A stretch of DNA of 64,000 bases from Rhynchopus euleeides. Its lineage: Eukaryota; Euglenozoa; Diplonemea; Diplonemida; Diplonemidae. The notes beneath the pieces are model-generated. The model did not search any database. It saw nothing but the letters and a program-made list of their open reading frames with translations, and had not been told where the DNA came from. Position numbers and translations under genes: made by a program. Within the stretch, counting starts at the first letter, position 1, and every line of letters starts with the position of its first letter. Shown here in pieces: positions 48,250 through 59,239 of the stretch. The stretch spans positions 2,294,001-2,358,000 of the forward strand of contig OY723244.1 of the NCBI GenBank assembly GCA_963210315.1. Reading direction: 5' to 3'.

Positions 48250-48440
48250 AAAACTAAGATCTTAGCTAAGATCTTAGTAAAAAATACCAAGATCTTAGGA
48301 AAATTGAAAATTTTACAAAGATCTTTAAAAAAGCCGTTTTCCAGCCAACATCTTCGTAAAGATCTGTTGAAAACCATGGAAATAGGTGAAAACTGACGAA
48401 GATTGGCGAAGGATAACGACCAGCGAAAGACCCCCGAACA
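48250..48440. repeat. AAGATCTTA cluster plus MITE end
   Basis: Three AAGATCTTAG motifs at 48258-48300 are followed by an AT-rich part and the end CGACCAGCGAAAGACCCCC, which matches the right end of the MITE at 62029-62141. Confidence 0.5.
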
Positions 48441-48497
48441 AAGCAATTGACCACTTGCTCCACCCCAAAAAGCCTCAGTTGGAGAATACCCCACCTT

Positions 48498-48683
48498 GGG
48501 GGCCTTCGCTCTGTGTGTCGAACTGTGTCAGTGGGGGCCGCTCAGTAGTGCAGAATAGTGAGCCGCCTCACAAACTAGGGGAGACAGACTGACACAGCTC
48601 GACACAGAGCAGAAGCCCCCCCCCGCTTGTCTCCAATTTTGTGAGGCGACTCACTACTCTGCACTACTGAGCGAAGGGCCCCC
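48498..48683. mobile_element. MITE-like element, GGGCCTTCGCT family, long copy
   Basis: Inverted ends GGGGGCCTTCGCTC and GAGCGAAGGGCCCCC. Inside, GAGCCGCCTCAC and GTGAGGCGACTCAC are themselves inverted, so the whole can fold back. Confidence 0.65.
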
Positions 48684-48935
48684 TTAGATCTGAAGAATAC
48701 TGAGATCCACCTTCGAGATTTCCCCACCAACGTTGGTTGTATGACTGGATTTGCCACCCGTCCCCACCCCAACGGCCACGCCGAAGGGATAAACACACCA
48801 CCACCCACACAGCCACCTCCCGGCACCATGTCTGCGAGGGGCGCGAAGAAGGGGGGTTCCCCCCTCGGTTTGTACGAATTTCGAGCACCCCGGCTGAGCT
48901 CGGGAAGCTGCTGCTTTTGTCTGGTGCCCCCCACC

Positions 48936-48986
48936 GCCACCACCACCACCACCACCACCACCACCACCACCACCACCACCACCACC
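48936..48986 (+). repeat. CAC trinucleotide repeat in the GDI leader
   Basis: About 16 CAC/ACC units end 30 bases before the GDI ATG. An ACGCAG follows, which could serve as a splice acceptor. Confidence 0.9.
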
Positions 48987-49015
48987 CACGCAGCGCTGCA
49001 CCCACACGCCTCACT

Positions 49016-50659
49016 ATGGACGAGGAGTATGATGTTGTGATCCTGGGGACAGGCCTCACGGAGTGCCTGCTCAGCGGGCTGCTTGCGACAAGCGGGCACA
49101 AGGTGCTCGTGATGGACCGCAACAAGTACTACGGCGGGGAGGCTGCCTCTCTGAACCTGGAGCAGCTGTTCGACAAGTTCCAGAAGGGGGCACCGCCCGC
49201 GGAGCTGGGGAAGAACCGGGACTACAACGTGGATCTCGTCAGCAAGATGCTGATGGCAAACGGGAAGCTGGTGAAGATGCTCCAGAAGACTGGCGTCACG
49301 AAGTACGGCACCGAGTTCACCCTCATCGACGGGTCTTTCGTGGTGCACAAGAACAAGACGTACAAGGTGCCTGTCACGGAGCGCGAGGCCCTGTCGTCCT
49401 CCCTGATGGGTATCCTGGAGAAGCGCCGCGCAGCGAAGTTCTTCTCCTTCGCCCAGGAGTACGACCCGGCCGACGCCAAGACTCACAAGGGTTACGACCT
49501 GCGCACGATGACCATGGCGGACCTGTTCGCGAAGTTCGGCCTCAGCGACTCCACCATTGACTTCATCGGGCACGCCATCGCCCTGCAGGTATGTGGAAGG
49601 GAAGGTGTCGCTATCTCGCCCAAGAGAGAAGCGAGAGCAGGTGAAGTGCGTGTTCTGCCCGTACGAGGCCTGAATCGAAGATATGAGAGGGGAAAGCGGT
49701 CTGTGCCTGTGTAGTCACAAACACCACCAAACAGGAGACGAGCGACTACCTCCGCCAGCCCGCAGAGATCACAGTGATGAAGGTCAAGCTGTACGAGGAG
49801 TCGCTCTCCCTCTACGAAGACGTATGTGATGCCTCCCGCACCCCTGCCGCCCTGACGGCGCGCTGCCGAGTTGTCGTTCTGACCGGTCATAACTAAGTGG
49901 TGTCTGGGAAAAACCTCTTGGGACCCCAGAGGGTCCTCACTTGGGGGACGAAGGGGGGGCCAACTCTCTGTCTGCTTCCCCCTCCACTCACACGCTCTGC
50001 AGGCACGCGCGCCTTACGTCTACCCGCTCTACGGCCTGGGCGAGCTGCCGCAGATCTTTGCGAGGCTGTGCGCTGTGCACGGCGGCACGTTCATGCTGGA
50101 CAAGCCTGTGACGAAGGTTCACTACGACGACCAGGGCCGCTTCGAGGGCGTCGAGTCACAGGGCGAGACAGTGCGTGCGAAGAAGGTGATCGGCGACCCG
50201 ACGTACTTCGCCGACAAGGTGAAGAAGATCGGCCAGACGGTGCGCGTCATCTGCCTGCTGGACCACCCTGTGGGTGACGCCAAGGACGCCAAGAGTCTGC
50301 AGGTCATCATCTCCGGCAGGGAGACGAACCGCAACAGCGACATCTACGTCACCCTGCTGTCGGACATCCACAAGGTGGTCCCGAAGGGCATGTACCTCGG
50401 CCTGGTCAGCACTACCGTCGAGACCGACAACCCGCTGGCAGAGGTCAAGCCTGGCCTGGCCCTCCTGGGGGAGATCAAGGAGCACTTCGTGTCCGTGACG
50501 GACCTGTGTGTCCCTGTCGCCGACGGCTCTGATGACAACGTCTTCGTTTCTAAGTCGTACGACGCCTCGACCCACTTCGAGTCCACCTCCAAGGATATCC
50601 TGGATCTGTTCGAGCGTGTCACCGGGAAGAAGTACGACTACACGACGGAGTCCCAATAA
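49016..50659 (+). CDS. GDI: Rab GDP-dissociation inhibitor
   Basis: Exons 49016-49588, 49735-49821 and 50003-50659 are all phase 0 with GT-AG introns of 146 and 181 bp and give 438 residues, the usual GDI length. The N-terminus MDEEYDVVILGTGLTECLLS and MDRNKYYGGEAASL are the first GDI/REP conserved regions (Rab-binding platform and dinucleotide-like fold). Exons 2-3 restore VKLYEESLSLYEDARAPYVY and LYGLGELPQIFARLCAVHGG, the third conserved region. The C-terminus has THFESTSKDILDLFERVTG. GDI extracts GDP-bound prenylated Rab proteins from membranes and keeps them soluble. The frame is intact with no odd residues noted. The 5' leader shares a short stretch with the WD40 gene at 59240. Confidence 0.95.
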
Positions 50660-51737
50660 AACGTGGCGAGCAGCACAATAATAATATAGGGCGGAACGCC
50701 CACAACGTTCCTAATTTGACAGAAAAAAAACACTTTCCGCCCGTCCTCTCTGTCTTGATGACAGCCCAGGGTTCGGGAGCGAGGGCACTGTGTGCCTACC
50801 GACGCCCGCCACGCTACAATTCTCTGCGGAACCTGCCCCCCACTCGAGCCACCCTGCCCTGCTCTGCCCTGACCCCCTCTACACCCCTCCTAGAGGGCAG
50901 CCTCGTCGATTCTGCAACAGAATCGTGAGCCTCATTCACGCCCCCCCCCCCAAACGCCCACCCTCTCTCTCTCTCGCAATTTCTTTTTTAAAACACCTGG
51001 CACACAACATGGAAGGTGTGGGGTGGAAGTGGGGAGGACTGATTTCCGACATGGTGGTGTGTATACGTATCAGTTCTCGTGCGTTAGTCTTTCGTGGACT
51101 TCCTGTACGATGCGGGTCCGCTAATCCAACATATGCCAACGCGGTGTCTTGTTTTTCTGTGAAAATACAACAGGGGGGATAGGGGGTGGAGTCGGGGTAT
51201 TTTTTTGTTCTACCCACTCAGTGGCACTGGGTCCCAGTGCAAAAAACTAAAAAAATTGCACGCAGCAAGGGCAGAAGGGCAGGGTGTGCCGCGGTCTGGT
51301 CGGATCTTCGAACGTGGGGCGGGAGGTGCAGAGGCTTAGCTTGGGGGGGTAAACTCGGTCAGCTGACCGAGTTTCAGCCAAACCCGGAAAAAAACTCGGT
51401 CAGCTCAAAAAACAAAAAAAAAGTATAAATTTAATTGGTGCCCCTGATTTACCCCTTTTTCACTACGCACAAACTACGCAATCTGGGGGGGGGGTCTCGC
51501 TTTTTGGTCCCCCCCCAGTTTTTTTTGGTCCCCCTTTCTGTGTGGCTACTGAGACAGGACTGGAGGCACTGCGCTGACCGAGCAAAAAATTATTGCCAGA
51601 ACTCACTATACACCGTACGAAAGAACGCACGACATGTGGGGCGGGACTCCAGAAACACCTGGGCAAGGTTGCCCCATGCCCAGAAACACCTGAGAATGAA
51701 GTGAGTTCCAGGAGCCGCGTAGAACACCCTCGAGATT
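50660..51737. other. Intergenic stretch with palindrome
   Basis: No gene is recognised. A perfect 22-bp palindrome (half AACTCGGTCAG) lies at about 51353-51375 and half of it recurs at about 51393. The block TTTCACTACGCACAAACTACGC recurs at 52395. Confidence 0.45.
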
Positions 51738-52345
51738 GTGAATGATGATACGATCACAGCCTTCAGGGCGCTGCGAGGTGCCACCCTGAAGGTGGCCCTT
51801 GACATCAAGGAGAGCGTCGGCCGAGGGGTCGACGAAAAGCTGAAGAAGGCGCTACTGGCACTGGATCCCGCGGGGTATACGGAGGTCACCGCCACACAGG
51901 CAACCTCCGCTGACAACGTCCAGGAGACGTTATCCGAGGGGATCACAACGGCACTAGAGATCTGTGTCACGGGATCCAGGCGCCCACTCTCCCTCGACGG
52001 TCTGGGGATTGTTGTTGGGTATGGTGTCGTTTCCTGCAGCTGCAAAAAAGCGTAGCAACTGTGCTTCCTTCTTCCTTAATGATGCGTTGACGCTTCCACC
52101 CGGAGGAGCTGAAGCAGGCACCGCTTAATGATGCGTTGATGCTTCCACCCGACGAGCTGAAGCAGGCACCGCGCCAAAGGGCACCCCCAAAGAGACCTGC
52201 AAAGACTGCGTCGAAACCCGCACCGAAGGCTGCCAGCGCTGCAGCACCTGAAGAACCTGCAGCACCTGCAGCACCTGAAGCGCCTGCACCCTCACTGACC
52301 CCGGAACAGCAAGAACTCCTTGAGTTTGGGGTCCCGGCATAGAGA
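51738..52345 (+). pseudogene. Unknown gene fragment broken by an R2 insertion
   Basis: An open frame from 51738 (VKIKESVGRG-type charged helices: LKVALDIKESVGRGVDEKLK) stops at 52055 inside R2 sequence. After R2, a Pro/Ala/Lys-rich frame (APRQRAPPKRPAKTASKPAP, then APEAPAPSLTPEQQELLEFG) runs to 52342. A 49-bp unit (52076-52124) is duplicated at 52125-52173. I do not recognise the protein. It may be the N-terminal half of the broken hAT that follows. Confidence 0.35.
52050..52100 (-). repeat. R2 repeat, 3' part (reverse strand)
   Basis: The minus strand reads GGTGGAAGCGTCAACGCATCA, TTAAGGAAGAAGGAAGCAC and GCTACGCTTTTTT. It keeps the unbroken TTAA used by piggyBac at 12470. Confidence 0.75.
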
Positions 52346-52596
52346 CAGAGAATGGCTGAGTAAATCAAAAAATGAGACCCCCCCCCCCCCCTTTTCACTA
52401 CGCACAAACTACGCAATATGGGGTCGTCAGGGGCACCAAATTTTCGGGGGAAAAAGCGGATTTTTCTTGGGGTGCAGCAGCACAGGAGGTGAAGCACGCG
52501 TGCGAGCGAACGCGAACACCCCATTCTCCTTCTGTCCCGTATTCGTCGCTAGCGTAAGAATAACGTCAGCAGTCTTGAATTCCGTCTCCCGGCAAC

Positions 52597-53000
52597 ATGG
52601 TGGGCACGCAGGTGCAGGAGGCTCTGGGCTACATCGCTGACCATTACCTGGCACCTCTCCCGGGGATCACTGGCGCGTACCCTTGCCCGGACTTCAATGC
52701 CCCAGCACACCCACCGAAGTGGGCACAGGCGCACAAGACTGCCCTTCTGCAAGGTGCCCGGGTGTCTGTTCCGAGATTCGGAGGTTGGGCCTGCGTGATC
52801 TGCAGGAGGTTATTCAGCGGTTTACCTCGGGAAACCTCGCTCTCACGTACCCAGCAACATGCAAGCTACTCCAGCTTGCATCTATGCTTCGGCTGGGCAC
52901 TGCTTCTGTTGAACGCTTGTTTTCCAAGCACCGCCTTGTCTCCACCAGGCTTCGCCAACTGAGCAGCGAAAGCCTTGCAAATGTACTTTGTGGAGTGGAA
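52597..53000 (+). pseudogene. hAT transposase remnant, frameshifted
   Basis: One frame from 52597 (ALGYIADHYLAPLPGITGAY) gives way near 52760 to another that carries the hAT dimerisation domain: LALTYPATCKLLQLASML, GTASVERLFSKHRLVSTR and RLRQLSSESLANVLCGV. The ERLFS-type motif is the family signature. The catalytic part is missing or not recognisable upstream, so it is a relic different from the transposase at 45294. Confidence 0.7.
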
Positions 53001-53057
53001 TGTCGCGAAGATTCACAGGGTATCCCCGAAGCCACTCTTGCGAGGTCCCAGGGTACC

Positions 53058-53210
53058 CCGAGAGAATGTCACCCCCCTCGAGGGCCCAGGGCCGAGGGGG
53101 GGTGACATTCTTACCAGCCGCTACCGTCCCACCCTCTGTACAGGGTGGCCGTTGGAGCCCAAGCGGAGGCCGAGGGGGGGTGACATTCTCTCCGGGTACC
53201 CGAGGTATAT
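53058..53210. mobile_element. Inverted-repeat insertion with GAATGTCACCCCCC ends
   Basis: GGGTACCCCGAGAGAATGTC and its near-inverse GACATTCTCTCCGGGTACCC bound about 140 bp, with inner CCCCCCTCGAG/CGAGGGGGG pairs. It lies in the hAT relic. Confidence 0.5.
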
Positions 53211-54615
53211 GGAAAATTTCACGGAAGCACCAACAAAGCTCTTTTTCAGCCCACTTCAGGACTATCTGCGCTGCCGAGACTGCATCCGCCACTGGCGGGA
53301 AGCTGCCAATGCACACCTACAAAGGCAACAAAGCAACCCCAGGTTGAGGCTGCAAACCTGGTTGCTGAGCTGGTGTTCCAGATAAGAAGGGGGGGAACCG
53401 GGAAGGCAGCAACGTCGAATTCTGGGTGAACCAGGTGGTGGGGAGCAAATCAACGGGGCAAATCAACTGCGTGTGTACTGTGACCGAGTCTGACCGAGTT
53501 TCGGCCCCAACCCCAAAATCCAAGCTAAGCCCCTGGGGAGGTGGGCGAAACCAAAAAAAAAATGGGGGTTTTTTTCCTGTAGTGCGCACTGAACAGCCAT
53601 TCCATTATTTCTCTAACACGGCAGGTCCATGCACCAAAGAGACACTCTGCCAGTCTTTCTTTATTGTCTTGCCCATTCAGATGCTCGGTTAAGTGAAAAG
53701 CGGTGCTTGCCCATCCGCGTGGTGCGTGGAACCCACCTGGCAACCGGACAGGGTGGCAGGTCTGTCGTGTAGGCAGCGTCAACACTGCTATCTCCCAAGA
53801 CCCGTACGATCGGTACATCCTACTCCGTGCCCCAATAGGAGCAAAAATACCTCAAGAGGGGGGGGGGGCTGCAGGGGGGGGATCGGGTTTTCGAGAGAAC
53901 ACAGTGTTCGCTCTGTGGTAAAACACTATCCCAGCCTCTAGGGATTCATGTATCGTTGTTGGGTGGGTGTGGGGGCGTGTTCAATGGCTGAAGCACTTCT
54001 GGGCCTCCAAAAGGTGATGTGTGTGTCTGGGAGGGGTGCGTGTGTGTGTGGGGCACAGTGTGGAAGAGCGTCACACGCAGGGTGTGCTCGGTGCTCTGCA
54101 CCTGCTTGCAAAGGGGTTCGTGTGTGCCCACAGTGGAGGGATCGTCAGAGTTGCTCTGTGCGGCTCCCGACACGATACAAAGGTTAACGTGTGTGTGTGT
54201 GTGTGATCGGTTGACCTGGCATTTGACAGTTATCACATCAAAGGAGCAGGTGCTCCCTGATGTGTTGTTCGGCTGCTACAGAGACCATTCACGTGTGTAC
54301 AGTGAGCATGTGTGCTTAGAGTGCTGAGATACGATGTGGGGAGAAGGGGGGCAACCGGTAACACTGACATTTGGTGTGTTGGAATGAAACAGGTGACAGG
54401 TAGAGGCCCCCCGTCCGACAGGTCAGGCTTTGGTAGCATTTCGCGACCTGCATTACTAATGTGAGGAGCGCGCAGATGCGACGAGGTGGGGGTAGGGGGG
54501 GGTAGGGGGCACTGTGTTGTGTTGCCCATGGCGCTACCTTGACCCACACCCACAGTGACACTCCAGGAAATCTTGGCTGCTACACAGGCTCCAAGGCGAA
54601 TACGATTGCATCGCT
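53211..54615. other. Intergenic stretch
   Basis: CA/GT runs and G-runs are seen. CTGACCGAGTTTCGGCC at about 53488 resembles the palindrome region at 51353. No gene is recognised. Confidence 0.4.
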
Positions 54616-55746
54616 ATGGATGTGACTGTCCGTCATGCTGAGACCGGGGACAGCTGTGTCGTCGGTGTTCCGGAAGGCGGGACCGTGGTCGGGCTGAAGG
54701 CGGATGCGCTCAACGAGATGTTCCCAGGTTCTATCAACAACGCAGACCGTGAGGCTGCATGCGCGGCAGCACACATCGAAGGGTGTGAGGAGGAGCTGGA
54801 CGATGCACAGCGTGTTGCCGACACGGGTCTGGAGGACGGGGGTGCTGTCAAGCTCGTCCCACGCTGGCCCAACGTCAAAGCTCCTGCAGTCTACAACACT
54901 GAGCATGGCAGTCAGATGTACTGCATCACACTGTCGAGGCGTGGGAAGCTCTGTGCTGTGGGTTACGACAACGGACACATCACTCTGTTTGACACCATCA
55001 CCGCTGCTGCGGTGGCGGACTTCACACACGGCAGCAAATCTATTGCTTGCACCCCCTTCTCTGTCTGCGGGACGTGGTTGGCGACGTGCTCTCACGAGAC
55101 CATCTGCGTGTGGCTGACCTCAACCTGGGAGCAGGTGTGCATCCTGTGTCACAACAGCAAGGTCTACAGTGCAGCGTGGACACACTGCGGACGTCTGGTG
55201 TCCGGAGACCAATCAGGCAAATTGCGTGTGTGGGACTTGAAGGGCACACCGAGCGCCACAGTGCTGGAGGGTCACAGTGATGCTGTTCGCAGCATTGCTG
55301 TGTCGGGCACGAGGATCTTCAGCGGGTCAGGTGACAAGAGCGTCCGTGTGTGGGACATCAGCACCCTCACACACACACACACCCTGGATGGGCATACGTA
55401 TTGGGTGACCGGCATCGCGCTGACTCAGGACGAGCAGCACCTGGTGTCGTGCTCTCATGACGGCACACTCAGGGTGTGGTGCACAACCTCCCTCAGCTGC
55501 CTGCGTACTGTGGAAGTGAAGGGCATTCACTTCGCACTTGCTGTGTCACAGCCAGGTGATGTTGTTGCGGTAAGGCTCGCAGGCACCAAACTGTACCGCC
55601 TCAGCACGGGTGGGTATCTGGGGAAGGTAGCGTCACAGCGTGGGGCTGGTGCCGGTGTCGCCCTGAGCCCCTGCGGGAGGTGGCTCTTCACACCAACGAA
55701 CGGAACTTCTGTCACTGTGTGTGCTGTGTCTTCCGTTTCACCTTGA
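54616..55746 (+). CDS. Ubiquitin-like/WD40 protein, copy 1
   Basis: 376 residues in one exon. Residues 1-90 form a ubiquitin-like region (MDVTVRHAETGDSCVVGVPE, then a helix and VADTGLEDGGAVKLVP). A WD40 propeller follows, with repeat ends CVWLTSTW, LRVWDLKG, VRVWDISTL and LRVWCTTSL. THTHTLDGH is encoded by a CACA tract, which is a likely mutation hot spot. WD40 propellers are protein-binding scaffolds; the ubiquitin-like start might link to ubiquitin signalling, but no partner can be named. It forms the first of five tandem paralogues. Confidence 0.85.
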   Translation: MDVTVRHAETGDSCVVGVPEGGTVVGLKADALNEMFPGSINNADREAACAAAHIEGCEEELDDAQRVADTGLEDGGAVKLVPRWPNVKAPAVYNTEHGSQMYCITLSRRGKLCAVGYDNGHITLFDTITAAAVADFTHGSKSIACTPFSVCGTWLATCSHETICVWLTSTWEQVCILCHNSKVYSAAWTHCGRLVSGDQSGKLRVWDLKGTPSATVLEGHSDAVRSIAVSGTRIFSGSGDKSVRVWDISTLTHTHTLDGHTYWVTGIALTQDEQHLVSCSHDGTLRVWCTTSLSCLRTVEVKGIHFALAVSQPGDVVAVRLAGTKLYRLSTGGYLGKVASQRGAGAGVALSPCGRWLFTPTNGTSVTVCAVSSVSP

Positions 55747-56001
55747 GTGCAGTGTCTCCTAGCCCTGCTTCACTGCCTTGTGGAGTTGTCGTCCACTCCT
55801 GTCTCCCCCCTGTCTTTCGTGCCGGATGCTCTGCTTATGAGTTTTGTGTAGAGAGCAGTGTGTGCTGTGTGTGGCGATGACCCGACCCCAGCCCCTCCCC
55901 TGCCCTCCGCAGCACCACTTTGAGGCACACTGCCTTTGTGTTCCCCAGCAGCCTTCACACATGGCACACACCGCCACTCTCGAGGAAGCCAGATCAACAG
56001 C

Positions 56002-57132
56002 ATGGATGTGACTGTGCGTCATGCTGAGACCGGTGGCAGCTGTGTCGCCGTTGTTCCGGAAGGCGGGACCGTGGTCGGGCTGAAGGCGGATGCGCTCAAC
56101 GTGATGTTCTCGGGTTCTATCAACAACGCTGACCGTGAGGCTGCATGCGTGGCAGCACACATCGAAGGGTGTGAGGAGGAGCTGGACGACGCACAGCGTG
56201 TTGCTGACACGGGTCTGGAGGACGGGGGTGCTGTCAAGCTCGTCCCACGCTGGCCCAACGTCAAGGCTCCTGCGGTCTACAGCACTGAGCATGGCAGTCA
56301 GATGTACTGCATCACACTGTCGAGGTGTGGGAAGCTGTGTGCGGTGGGTTACGACAACGGGCACATCACTGTGTTTGACACCATCACCGCTGCTGCGGTG
56401 GCAGACTTAACGCACGGCAGCAAAGCTATTTCTTGCACCCCCTTCTCTGTCTGCGGGACCTGGTTGGCGACGTGCTCTGAGGGCACCATCTGCGTGTGGC
56501 TGACCTCAACCTGGCACGCGGTGTGCATCCTGCGTCTCGAAAGCGAGGTCTACAGCGCAGCGTGGACACACTGCGGACGTCTTGTGTCCGGAGACAACCA
56601 TGACGACGTGAGTGTGTGGGACTTGAAGGGCACACCGAGCGCCACAGTGCTGGATGGTCACAGCGGTGTTGTTCGCAGCATTGCTGTGTCGGGCACGAGG
56701 ATCTTCAGCGGGCCAGATGACAAAACCATCCGTGTGTGGGACATCAGCACCCTCACACACACACACACCCTGGATGGGCATACGTATTGGGTGACCGGCA
56801 TCGCGCTGACTCAGGACGAGCAGCACCTGGTGTCGTGCTCTCATGACGGCACACTCAGGGTGTGGTGCACAACCTCCCTCAGCTGCCTGCGTACTGTGGA
56901 AGTGAAGGGCATTCACTTCGCACTTGCTGTGTCACAGCCAGGTGATGTTGTTGCGGTGAAGCTCGCAGGCACCAAACTGTACCGCCTCAGCACGGGTGGG
57001 TATCTGGGGAAGGTAGCGTCACAGCGTGGGGCTGGTGCCGGTGTCACCCTGAGCCCCTGCGGGAGGTGGCTCTTCACACCAACGAACGGAACTTCTGTCA
57101 CTGTGTGTGCTGTGTCTTCCGTTTCACCTTGA
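56002..57132 (+). CDS. Ubiquitin-like/WD40 protein, copy 2
   Basis: 376 residues, almost identical to copy 1 in the C-terminal half (from about THTHTLDGHTYW to the end) and in the 3' flank. The start lies 1386 bp after that of copy 1, so this is a tandem duplication. Differences cluster in the third and fourth propeller blades (HAVCILRLESEVYSAAW and GDNHDDVSVWDLKG), the face where partners would bind. A start at 55936 would add 22 residues but is not needed. Confidence 0.85.
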   Translation: MDVTVRHAETGGSCVAVVPEGGTVVGLKADALNVMFSGSINNADREAACVAAHIEGCEEELDDAQRVADTGLEDGGAVKLVPRWPNVKAPAVYSTEHGSQMYCITLSRCGKLCAVGYDNGHITVFDTITAAAVADLTHGSKAISCTPFSVCGTWLATCSEGTICVWLTSTWHAVCILRLESEVYSAAWTHCGRLVSGDNHDDVSVWDLKGTPSATVLDGHSGVVRSIAVSGTRIFSGPDDKTIRVWDISTLTHTHTLDGHTYWVTGIALTQDEQHLVSCSHDGTLRVWCTTSLSCLRTVEVKGIHFALAVSQPGDVVAVKLAGTKLYRLSTGGYLGKVASQRGAGAGVTLSPCGRWLFTPTNGTSVTVCAVSSVSP

Positions 57133-57385
57133 GTGCAGTGTCTCCTAGCCCTGCTTCACTGCCTTGTGGAGTTGTCGTCCACCCCTGTCTCCCCCCTGTC
57201 TTTCGTGCCGGATGCTCTGCTTGTGAGTATTGTGTAGAGAGCAGTGTGTGCTGTGTGTGGCGATGACCCGACCCCAGCCCCTCCCCTGCCCTCCGCAGCA
57301 CCACTTTGAGGCACACTGCCTTTGTGTTCCCCAGCAGCCTTCACATGGCACACACCGCCACTCTCATGGAAGCCAGATCAACAGC

Positions 57386-58368
57386 ATGGATGTGACTGTG
57401 CGTCATGCCGGGACTGGTGACAGGATATGTTTCCGGGTTCGATCAACGCAGACCGTGAGGCTGCATGTGTGGCAGCACACATCGAAGGGTGTGAGGAGGA
57501 GCTGGACGATGCACAGCGCGTTTCCGACACGGGTCTGGAGGACGGGGGTGCTGTCAAGCTCGTCCCACGCTGGCCCATCGTCAAGGCCCCCGCAGTCTAT
57601 TCAAGTGACTATGGCGACCTGATGTGCGACATCACACTGTCGAGGTGTGGGACGCTGTGCGCTGTATGTGACGTCAGAGGACACATCACTGTGTTCGACA
57701 CCATCACTGCTGATGTGGTGGCGGACTTAACACACGGGAGTAGAGATGTTCGTTGCGCTGCGTTCTCTGTCTGTGGGACATGGTTGGCGACGTGCTCCTT
57801 TGGCGGGACCATCTGCGTGTGGCTGACATCAGCCTGGGAGCAGGTGTGCATCTTGGAACATAACAACACCAAGGTGTGGAGTGCGGCATGGACACACTGC
57901 CGACGTCTGGTGTCCGGAGATGAGAAGGGCAAACTGAGTGTGTGGGACTTGAAGGGCACACCGAGCGCCACAGTGCTGGAGGGTCACAGCGATGCAGTTC
58001 AAAGCATCGCTGTGTCGGGCACGAGGATCTTCAGCGGGTCAGGTGACAAGAGCGTCCATGTGTGGGACATCAGCACCCTCACACACACACACACCCTGGA
58101 TGACCACACTCACTCGGTCGTCAGCATCGCCCTGACTCAGGACGAGCAGCACCTGGTGTCGTGCTCTGACGACAACACCCTCAAGGTGTGGTGCACAACG
58201 TCCCTCAGCTGCCTGCGTACTGTGCAGCTGGACGTCTGGCCCTACTCACTTGCTGTGTCACAGCCAGGTGATGTTGTTGCAGTGGATGCATATGTTGTGT
58301 CCTTACCTTCGTGTTTGCCATCTTGTTGTGTGCTTGCTTTCTTGCCTCTGCAGCACGGTACTCTCTGA
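57386..58368 (+). pseudogene. Ubiquitin-like/WD40 protein, copy 3, broken
   Basis: From the ATG at 57386 the frame is lost by a deletion of 61 bp after GGTGACAG at 57423, compared with the other copies. The propeller frame is open from an internal ATG at 57427 (MFPGSINADREA) and could give 313 residues without the first ubiquitin-like strands. At the C-terminus the last blade is replaced: after GDVVAVDAY the sequence runs into an R9 repeat. Blade motifs seen include LSVWDLKG, VHVWDIST and LKVWCTTSL. Confidence 0.75.
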
Positions 58369-58497
58369 CCCATGCACTGTTTCGAGGCAGCTGTGTGCGG
58401 TTGCATCTGAGATGAGAAGAGAGGCAAAAGGATTGACCGCAGTGCTCTCTCTGCAGACTGCCCCACACCCCCTCCCCTCCCTCACGAAGCCCCCCTT
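58343..58497 (+). repeat. R9 dispersed repeat
   Basis: It has TTGCCTCTGCAGCACGGTAC, CATCTGAGATGAGAAGAG and CTCTCTGCAGACTGCCCC, as at 22979-23139. It supplies the last codons and stop of WD40 copy 3. Confidence 0.7.
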
Positions 58498-59239
58498 ACC
58501 CAGCATGCACCCCACACTGCAGTTTTGGCGCCCATCCCACCCCACACACTGCACACACCACCACCCTCCCCATTGCGAGAAGGTGCTGGGAGACTTGCTT
58601 TTCCATTCACTCTCCACGATCAAACCCCCCCCTCTTCCCCGTGCACCCTTCCTTTCTTCCGGTGGTGCCTGAGGAGTCTGTGGACAGCCTCTCTCTGTCA
58701 GCCGCTCCCCTCCTGTTTGCCCCTTCGCCCCACCTCTTTGAAATAAGGACTTTCTCGGAGGAGTGTGCGCTCAACGAAGAGTAGCCCTCTGCAGTTGCTG
58801 GGTGTTTCTCTTAATACAGCGGAAGGAGTACGGTTTTGCAACGTGTTGTTTTCTTGCCTCGAAGCACATCTCGCACCACCTGACTCCTGCTCTGTTTGGA
58901 GGCAGCTGTGCGTTTGCATCTGAGATGCGAAGGGGGCAAATGCATGAAGGCGGCAACACCCCCTCCCCTCTTGCACGTTCAGTGTGTGTGTCGCTCCCAG
59001 ACAAGGCATGCACACACAGCATGAGCGCCAAGACTGCCGGGCAAGCGAATCTCATCAGCGTCGACCGGTGGGCCGGAGGGTTGCTGCCACCGCACCCCTC
59101 GCCCATCCTTCAGTCGTCGCGCACCTGGTTGTTCGCATAGTGGCGCTCGTGCATTGTTGCCTTCCACCACCTCGCTTCACTTTGGGTCACGCTGCCTTTG
59201 CCACAGACACACCACCTCCCACACAGCCTCCTCCCGGCC
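58498..59239. other. Intergenic stretch with a second R9 copy
   Basis: A diverged R9 copy is at 58850-58965. The last part (59190-59239) is a CA/C-rich leader like that of the GDI gene. Confidence 0.5.
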
